Positions 59,239-64,000 of a DNA stretch of 64,000 nucleotides are shown here, piece after piece; the first letter of the stretch is position 1, and every line of letters begins with the position of its first letter. The position numbers were made by a program, and so were the translations under genes. This stretch comes from Candidatus Ferrigenium altingense (GTDB lineage: Bacteria > Pseudomonadota > Gammaproteobacteria > Burkholderiales > Gallionellaceae). Where the stretch lies: contig JAHRYS010000001.1 in assembly GCA_020621985.1 (NCBI GenBank), forward strand, positions 588,459 through 652,458, read 5' to 3'. The notes beneath the pieces were generated by a model. It ran no database searches. It was given only the letters and a program-made list of their open reading frames with translations, and was not told where the DNA came from.

Positions 59239-59472
59239 TTAGTGCTTTTCAGCAGGAGCAGCGGCAGGTGCAGCAGGAGCAGCGGCTGGAGCAGCAGGAG
59301 CAGCGGCAGCGGCTGGAGCAGCAGGAGCGGCTTCAGCAGCAGGAGCTGGGGCAGCAGCAGGAGCTGGGGCAGCAGCAGGAGCTGGGGCAGCAGCAGGAGC
59401 TTCAGCAGGTTTTCCACCACAAGCGGTCAAGGCAAGAGCTAACAGGGCAGCAACAAGAGCAGAGAGTTTCAT
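59239..59472 (-). CDS. Small Ala/Pro-rich lipoprotein
   Basis: Seventy-seven residues: a lipoprotein signal with lipobox LTAC (Cys18), then GGKPAEAP and about 50 residues of almost only Ala and Pro with a little Glu, ending EKH. GAGGA lies 7 nt before the ATG at 59472. It could be a flexible periplasmic spacer. The DNA is an 18-nt tandem repeat on part of its length, so copy-number change would alter the tail. The opposite strand also stays open because of the repeat and is not a gene. Confidence 0.65.
   Translation of the reverse strand: MKLSALVAALLALALTACGGKPAEAPAAAPAPAAAPAPAAAPAPAAEAAPAAPAAAAAPAAPAAAPAAPAAAPAEKH
59342..59395. repeat. Three exact 18-nt tandem repeats in the lipoprotein gene
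   Basis: The unit GGAGCTGGGGCAGCAGCA occurs three times in a row at 59342, 59360 and 59378 and encodes six residues (Ala/Pro) on the minus strand. Degenerate copies flank it from about 59257. Confidence 0.85.
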
Positions 59473-59626
59473 TATCAATTCCTCGGGAGTTTAAGTTAAA
59501 AAAGCACAAAATATTTACCTGATTTTAAATGCATCCGAAATTAAAAGCCGGAATACGCCCAAAATCAAAGGCGGCGTATTCTAGCACTTGGATATAGGAA
59601 ATCCAGTGGATTTGCAACTTTTTTTG

Positions 59627-60118
59627 CTATAACCCCAATCTTGTGGTGGATGCCGACGGCTGTGAAGCTGTCCACATTTCCATAAAGCGCGATTTCAGGA
59701 CGCGCGCATTTTCCGGATCATGCTGTGCCAGAATGCCGCGCGGATCATCGAAATGGAAGCGGCGCACATAATGCGCATCATCCGCAACGGAAAAGGGTTC
59801 GGTGATTTGATGAAGGCTGGCGGGCGTTTGATAGATAAACACGCTGCTGCCGAACTGGTGCAGCAACATCATCATGCGCGGGCATAGGGTGGACAGGTAG
59901 CGTGTGTCATGTGCCAGCACAAACAACCGGTTGGCGGGGCTGGCGAGCAAAAAGCCGCGCAGTGCTTCATAGCGTGCTTCGGTATTAAACCCCAGGCCGT
60001 CGAAATTTTTATCAAACAAATACAAATTGTGGTGTGCCAGTTTGCACAGCGTGTCCAGCGCGGCGGTGTAGTCCACGATACCGTCCAGTCTGGTGTGTTG
60101 CATCGTGCCGTCACTCAT
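59627..60118 (-). CDS. Conserved-looking hypothetical protein
   Basis: A 163-residue soluble protein with no signal peptide, starting MSDGTMQHTRLDG (AGGAG 7 nt upstream of 60118). It contains NLYLFDKNFDGLGF, RLFVLAHDTRYLSTLCPRMM and FSVADDAHYVRRFHFDDPRG. The strand-rich pattern with paired His/Asp residues recalls a truncated phospholipase-D-like fold, but I see no HKD motif and do not assign a function. Confidence 0.6.
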   Translation of the reverse strand: MSDGTMQHTRLDGIVDYTAALDTLCKLAHHNLYLFDKNFDGLGFNTEARYEALRGFLLASPANRLFVLAHDTRYLSTLCPRMMMLLHQFGSSVFIYQTPASLHQITEPFSVADDAHYVRRFHFDDPRGILAQHDPENARVLKSRFMEMWTASQPSASTTRLGL

Positions 60119-60313
60119 GATTTGCTCCTGAAATTCAGGTGAAAAAAATATTAGCCGTCCAAATGCCGCCAGCAAAGCAGTTTGTTTAGTCTAAACGTGC
60201 ATGCGCAAATTTTATGGGGTGGATTATAGCCGGCTCATGTCCTGTCTGGAGACGCAAAAATTTTTATAATGCAGCCGAAAAGTGTTTAAAATGCCGCACA
60301 GGGGGAAACATCG

Positions 60314-60793
60314 ATGCAGTCTGTTCATCTCACTACCGGAATGGAAGCGCCGCACTTCGAGTTGCCGGATGCCGACATGGAAACTTTTGTGCTTACCTCG
60401 CAGCGGGGCAAGAAAAATGTCGTGCTGTATTTCTATCCCAAAGACAATACGCCGGGCTGCACCCTGGAAGCCAATGAATTCAGCGAATTTGATGACGACC
60501 TTGCCAAGTTGGACACCATCGTGATCGGTATCAGCCGCGATGATTGTTTAAGCCATGCCTCGTTTCGCGACAAATATGGGTTATCGGTGTTGCTGCTTTC
60601 CGATCCCGAAGCGCGCGTCTGCAAACGCTATGGCGTGATGGTTGAAAAAGAAGTGGACGGGCACAAAAAACATGTCATTCAACGCTCCACTTTTGTCATC
60701 GATAAGCGGGGCACACTGCGTCATGTCATGTATGGTGTTCATGCACACGGACATGCGCAGGAAATTTTTAATCTAATAAAGGAACTGAAATGA
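60314..60793 (+). CDS. bcp: Peroxiredoxin Q (Bcp type)
   Basis: A 159-residue thiol peroxidase with the PrxQ motif PKDNTPGCTLEANEF. The peroxidatic Cys is residue 49. The usual resolving Cys five residues later is Asn54. Cys78 (SRDDCLSH) or Cys103 could serve instead, as in beta-type PrxQ, or it may be 1-Cys. The ATG at 60314 was chosen for the MQSVHLTTGMEAPHFELPD start. It overlaps slyD by 4 nt. Confidence 0.9.
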   Translation: MQSVHLTTGMEAPHFELPDADMETFVLTSQRGKKNVVLYFYPKDNTPGCTLEANEFSEFDDDLAKLDTIVIGISRDDCLSHASFRDKYGLSVLLLSDPEARVCKRYGVMVEKEVDGHKKHVIQRSTFVIDKRGTLRHVMYGVHAHGHAQEIFNLIKELK

Positions 60794-61275
60794 AAATTGC
60801 GAAAGACTCTGTTGTTTCCCTGCGTTATGAATTGTTCGACTCTGAAGGCGAACTGCTGGAAAAAGTCGAAGAACCGGTCAGTTATCTGCACGGCGGCTAC
60901 GATGGTATTTTTCCGCTGGTCGAAGAAGCCTTGCACGGCAAGAATGTCGGCGATCAATGCAGCGTAACCTTGCAGCCCGACGATGCCTTCGGCGAGTATG
61001 ACCACCAACTGGTCGAAGTCGAAGCGCGCAGCGCCTTCCCGGAAGAAGTCGCAGTCGGTATGCAGTTCGAAGGCGCTCCAGATAATTCCGAAGATGAGGA
61101 TTTCCTGCTTTATACCGTGGTTGATGTGACCGACGATGAAGTGACGGTGGATGGCAACCATCCGCTGGCCGGCAAGACGCTGTCCTTCAATTGCACCGTG
61201 ACCGGCGTGCGTCCGGCTACCGAGGAAGAATTGGTACATGGACATGTGCATGATGAAGGCGGCCACCTTCACTAA
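60790..61275 (+). CDS. slyD: FKBP-type peptidyl-prolyl isomerase SlyD
   Basis: A 161-residue protein with the FKBP fold split by the IF chaperone insert (about 70-125). It begins MKIAKDSVVSLRYELFDSEGE, has GGYDGIFPLVEEALHGK and DDAFGEYD, and ends in a short His-rich tail (HGHVHDEGGHLH) that could bind nickel, much shorter than in E. coli. It is coupled to bcp. Confidence 0.92.
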   Translation: MKIAKDSVVSLRYELFDSEGELLEKVEEPVSYLHGGYDGIFPLVEEALHGKNVGDQCSVTLQPDDAFGEYDHQLVEVEARSAFPEEVAVGMQFEGAPDNSEDEDFLLYTVVDVTDDEVTVDGNHPLAGKTLSFNCTVTGVRPATEEELVHGHVHDEGGHLH

Positions 61276-61320
61276 AATCTGCTCCAGTAACTTTTCTGTT
61301 CGGATTGTGCCGGCATGATA

Positions 61321-61365
61321 GAGGCGTGCACCATGAGGCATGCACCATGAGGCATGGTGCGCCTC
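61321..61365. repeat. Hairpin with duplicated GCACCATGAGGCAT between convergent genes
   Basis: The 14-nt unit occurs at 61328-61341 and 61342-61355. GAGGCGTGCACCATG (61321-61335) is complementary to CATGGTGCGCCTC (61353-61365). It could end transcription from both sides. Confidence 0.6.
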
Positions 61366-61371
61366 CAGCCG

Positions 61372-64000
61372 TTACGCCGGTTTCTGAATGTAGGCAGCGA
61401 ACGATTCCGCCGGCAGCGGTTTGCTGAAGTAATACCCCTGGACTTCATCGCATCCTTTCAGGCGCAGGAATGCCAATTGCCCTGCTGTCTCAACGCCTTC
61501 CGCGATGGTCTTTATGCCGAGGCTTCTGGCCATGTTGATGACAGCCGTGACGATGGCTTTGTCGTCAGGGTCGTCGGTGATGTCGTGCACGAAGGACTGG
61601 TCTATCTTCAGCTTGTATACCTTGAAACGCTTGAGGTAGCTCAACGAAGAGTAGCCAGTGCCGAAATCATCGATGGACATGTGGATGCCATAGGCGTGGA
61701 ATTTATCCATGACTTTTATCGCTGCCTGCGGGTCATCCATGGCTACCGCTTCAGTGAGTTCCAGTTCCAGATACTCATGTGCCAATCCGACCTCGTCCAG
61801 GATGCTGGTGACCCGTTCCAGCAGATTGGGCTGGCGGAACTGCACGGCAGACAGGTTCACTGCCATCACCATGGGCGGCAATCCGCGATCCAGCCACTCT
61901 TTTAATTGTTGGGTCGCGGTACGCAGCACCCATTCGCCGATCTGGATAATCTGACCATTGCTCTCGGCAAGGGGAATAAACTCCGCGGGCGGGATCATGC
62001 CCAATTCGGGATGATGCCAGCGCAGCAACGCTTCCGCTCCGACGACATGGCCATCCTGTATCGATACTTGCGGTTGATAGTGCAGCTGCAATTGGTTGCG
62101 AGCAAGTGCATGGCGCAGAGCATTGCTGAGTTGCAAGGTGTGGACTGAATGGATCTGCATCTCCGGCGTGAAGAAACGGAAATTGTTGCGGCCACCTTGC
62201 TTGACGCGAAACATCGCGGTGTCGGCGTTCTTGACGAGTGTTTCGAGGTCTTTACCGTCGTGTGGATAGATGGCGATCCCGATCGACGGGGTAGAAACCA
62301 ATTCATGCTGCTCGATCTGGCAGGGCCGGGAAACTGCCTCAATCAGCTTGGTCGCGGCAATGGCGGCGCCGTTTTCATCGGTGCCGGGCAGTATCAGGAA
62401 AAATTCATCGCCTCCTTGGCGCGACACGGTGTCTTCTTCGCGCAAGGCAGCCTTGATCCGTTTTGCCATTTCAATCAGCAGTTGATCCCCGATGGCGTGC
62501 CCTAACGTGTCGTTGATGGTCTTGAAATTGTCAAGATCGAGGAACATGACCGCCAGTTGTTCTCTACTTCGTTGTGCCAGGCTAAGTGCGTATTTGAAGC
62601 GGTCGTTGAGCAGCGTACGATTGGGCAGGCCGGTCAGCTGGTCGAAATGCACCAGATTTTCAATGCGCTCCTCATTTTTCTTTTTCTCGGTGATGTCTTC
62701 CTTGATCGCCAGGTAGTTTGTTATCCGGCCATCGGCCTGACGCACCGGGGAGATCGTTGTCGCATCGATATATTCGGAGCCGTCTTTGCGGCGATTGATC
62801 AATTCGCCATGCCATAATTCCCCCCGGATCAGGTGTGCCCACATGTCCTCGTAGGTTTCCTTGGGCGTCTTGCCGGACTGGAGGATGCGCGGATTGTTGC
62901 CGATCACTTCGTCGGGCGTGTAACCGGTCATCTTGGTGAAAGTTGAGTTTGTGTACTCGATATTGGCATCGAGGTCGGTGATGATAATGGTGATCGGGCT
63001 TTGCTCCACCGCTTGCGACAGCTGGATTAAGGATTTTTCCATCTTCTCGTGCTTAGCCGCATCGGCAAACCGGTTCAGTGCGAAGCTGATATCCATCCCC
63101 ATCTCGAGCAGCAGATTGCGGGCCGGTTCATCGAAGGCGTTCGCCTCGCCGGCGTATAGCGTCAGCACGCCGACGACGGCATCGCGGCATGACAGGGGGA
63201 TCGATGCCGATGCACCCCAACCGAAATGCGCGCCGCGTTCATGCCATGGGGCGGTGGCCGGATCATGGGCGAAATCCTGGCACCAGTATGGCCGGTTCTC
63301 GCGCAGGGCAGTGCCGGTCGGCCCTCGCGCGGCGGGGTCATTGCCATCGATTGAGATATGGAGGTTCTCCAGATATTCCGTGCCGGTCCCGAACGAAGCG
63401 GCCGGAATCACCTGTTTGGCCTGCTCATCCACCTTGCCGATCCATGCCATTTTCATCCCGCCGAAATCCACCGCAATTCGACAGATCAGAGGAAATAGCT
63501 CGGCTTCATTGGCACAGTGGAGGATGGCTTTATTGCACTGGCTTAATGCGGCATAGAGTTTGGTAGTTCGCTGGAGTTTGTCATTCGAGGCGGAAAGCTC
63601 CCGTGTCCTGGCGCTGACCTGTTTGCGCAGGATCGCCATGCCAAGCATCGCCAGCAGCATTAACACGATGACGACGATCAGCGCCCTCCAGAAAACTCGT
63701 GGAATAAAGGTATCCGGCGCTTGGCCGCCCCAGCGTTTGACGATTTCGAAATAGGGGGAGCCGGGTGTGTTGTGCCAGGCCGAAAGGTGCTTTTCCAGGC
63801 TATCCAGCAGATCGGCCCGGTGTCCTTTCGCTGTTGCGTAGAACAGGCGGGTGGGCTGAAAAATGATCGGCGTTTCGATGAGCTTGAACTGAAGCTTGTG
63901 AACTTCGCCGAAATATTGATTGGAAATCGCGGCGTCTGCCTGGCCGGACTGCGTCAGCCAAAAGGCATCTTCCAGGGATGTGGTCCGGATCAGCTGCGCT
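61372..64000 (-). CDS. Periplasmic SBP3 sensor - GAF - PAS - GGDEF - EAL protein (N-terminus outside window)
   Basis: The minus-strand frame is open from the window edge, so the true start is beyond 64000. The first about 95 visible residues look like a bacterial solute-binding (SBP family 3) domain: TSLEDAFWLTQSGQADAAIS, then SPYFEIVKRWGG. A membrane helix follows near 63650-63700. Then come GAF (about 63100-63550), PAS (about 62690-63020), GGDEF with intact RQGGDEF (near 62410) and EAL with intact AEALLRW and DDFGTGYSS. It probably senses a periplasmic ligand and adjusts c-di-GMP. Both catalytic domains look complete. Confidence 0.9.
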   Translation of the reverse strand, partial: AQLIRTTSLEDAFWLTQSGQADAAISNQYFGEVHKLQFKLIETPIIFQPTRLFYATAKGHRADLLDSLEKHLSAWHNTPGSPYFEIVKRWGGQAPDTFIPRVFWRALIVVIVLMLLAMLGMAILRKQVSARTRELSASNDKLQRTTKLYAALSQCNKAILHCANEAELFPLICRIAVDFGGMKMAWIGKVDEQAKQVIPAASFGTGTEYLENLHISIDGNDPAARGPTGTALRENRPYWCQDFAHDPATAPWHERGAHFGWGASASIPLSCRDAVVGVLTLYAGEANAFDEPARNLLLEMGMDISFALNRFADAAKHEKMEKSLIQLSQAVEQSPITIIITDLDANIEYTNSTFTKMTGYTPDEVIGNNPRILQSGKTPKETYEDMWAHLIRGELWHGELINRRKDGSEYIDATTISPVRQADGRITNYLAIKEDITEKKKNEERIENLVHFDQLTGLPNRTLLNDRFKYALSLAQRSREQLAVMFLDLDNFKTINDTLGHAIGDQLLIEMAKRIKAALREEDTVSRQGGDEFFLILPGTDENGAAIAATKLIEAVSRPCQIEQHELVSTPSIGIAIYPHDGKDLETLVKNADTAMFRVKQGGRNNFRFFTPEMQIHSVHTLQLSNALRHALARNQLQLHYQPQVSIQDGHVVGAEALLRWHHPELGMIPPAEFIPLAESNGQIIQIGEWVLRTATQQLKEWLDRGLPPMVMAVNLSAVQFRQPNLLERVTSILDEVGLAHEYLELELTEAVAMDDPQAAIKVMDKFHAYGIHMSIDDFGTGYSSLSYLKRFKVYKLKIDQSFVHDITDDPDDKAIVTAVINMARSLGIKTIAEGVETAGQLAFLRLKGCDEVQGYYFSKPLPAESFAAYIQKPA

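Noticed and set aside
59178-59522. Gln/Glu-rich plus-strand protein opposite the lipoprotein
   Set aside because: It is produced by the GCAGCAGGAG repeat in the other strand. It begins before and reads through the terminator, and the minus strand has the lipobox and ribosome-binding site.
63664-63666. GTG at 63664-63666 as the start of the GGDEF-EAL protein
   Set aside because: The frame is open upstream to the window edge and encodes a sensor domain and the rest of the membrane helix, so this would cut the helix in half.

Overview
This is a 64 kb chromosomal stretch from a betaproteobacterium. The order rpsB-tsf-pyrH-frr-uppS-cdsA-dxr-rseP-bamA-skp-lpxD-fabZ-lpxA-lpxB-rnhB, the smpB/ratA-rnfH divergence and the tRNA-Pro/surE-pcm-nlpD neighbourhood are typical of that class. 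The moderate-to-high GC, FeoAB, several c-di-GMP proteins and very many dispersed palindromic repeats fit Nitrosomonadales/Gallionellaceae (Sideroxydans-like) best. That genus-level guess is inference.

Layout: 1-216 is the tail of an FtsX-like permease. 389-15056 is the translation / isoprenoid / outer-membrane / lipid A cluster. 15115-17687 holds a CopD-like membrane protein, MsrA, an Mrr-type nuclease and a small unknown protein. 17826-25509 carries smpB, ratA-rnfH-PHP phosphatase, a YciO-type protein, an M50 protease, trpS, scpAB, a REP-associated transposase full of its own repeats, and an rRNA methyltransferase. 25541-28398 is rpsF-rpsR-rplI-dnaB, with what looks like a relic of priB. 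28467-28976 is tpx. 29158-36627 is tRNA-Val, thrS-infC-rpmI-rplT, pheST, ihfA and a MerR-type gene. tRNA-Pro (36671) is followed by about 4 kb bounded by a second copy of the tRNA 3' end (40747). That interval contains a RelA without its ACT domain, an interrupted ORF and a HEPN-like protein. 40845-44158 is surE-pcm-nlpD and a radical SAM gene. 44155-52477 is a sulfate-uptake region: porin-sbp followed by two EAL genes, then cysB, cysA, cysW, cysT and a small unknown gene, all on the minus strand. 52650-61275 holds rep, feoAB, dapA-bamC-MBL hydrolase, a small Ala/Pro lipoprotein, a hypothetical, and bcp-slyD. The window ends inside a large periplasmic-sensor/GAF/PAS/GGDEF/EAL protein (61372-64000, minus).

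Functional themes are envelope biogenesis (BamA, BamC, Skp, LpxA/B/D, FabZ, CdsA, UppS, RseP), translation, sulfate and ferrous iron uptake, and c-di-GMP signalling (three EAL proteins). The most striking non-coding content is repeats. A tandem array of four base-pair-covarying hairpins lies between bamA and skp. A family of intergenic elements is built of 9-10 nt CAC-initial tandem units in inverted pairs. REP pairs lie in frame inside the RAYT gene. Four genes have stop codons supplied by palindromic repeats.
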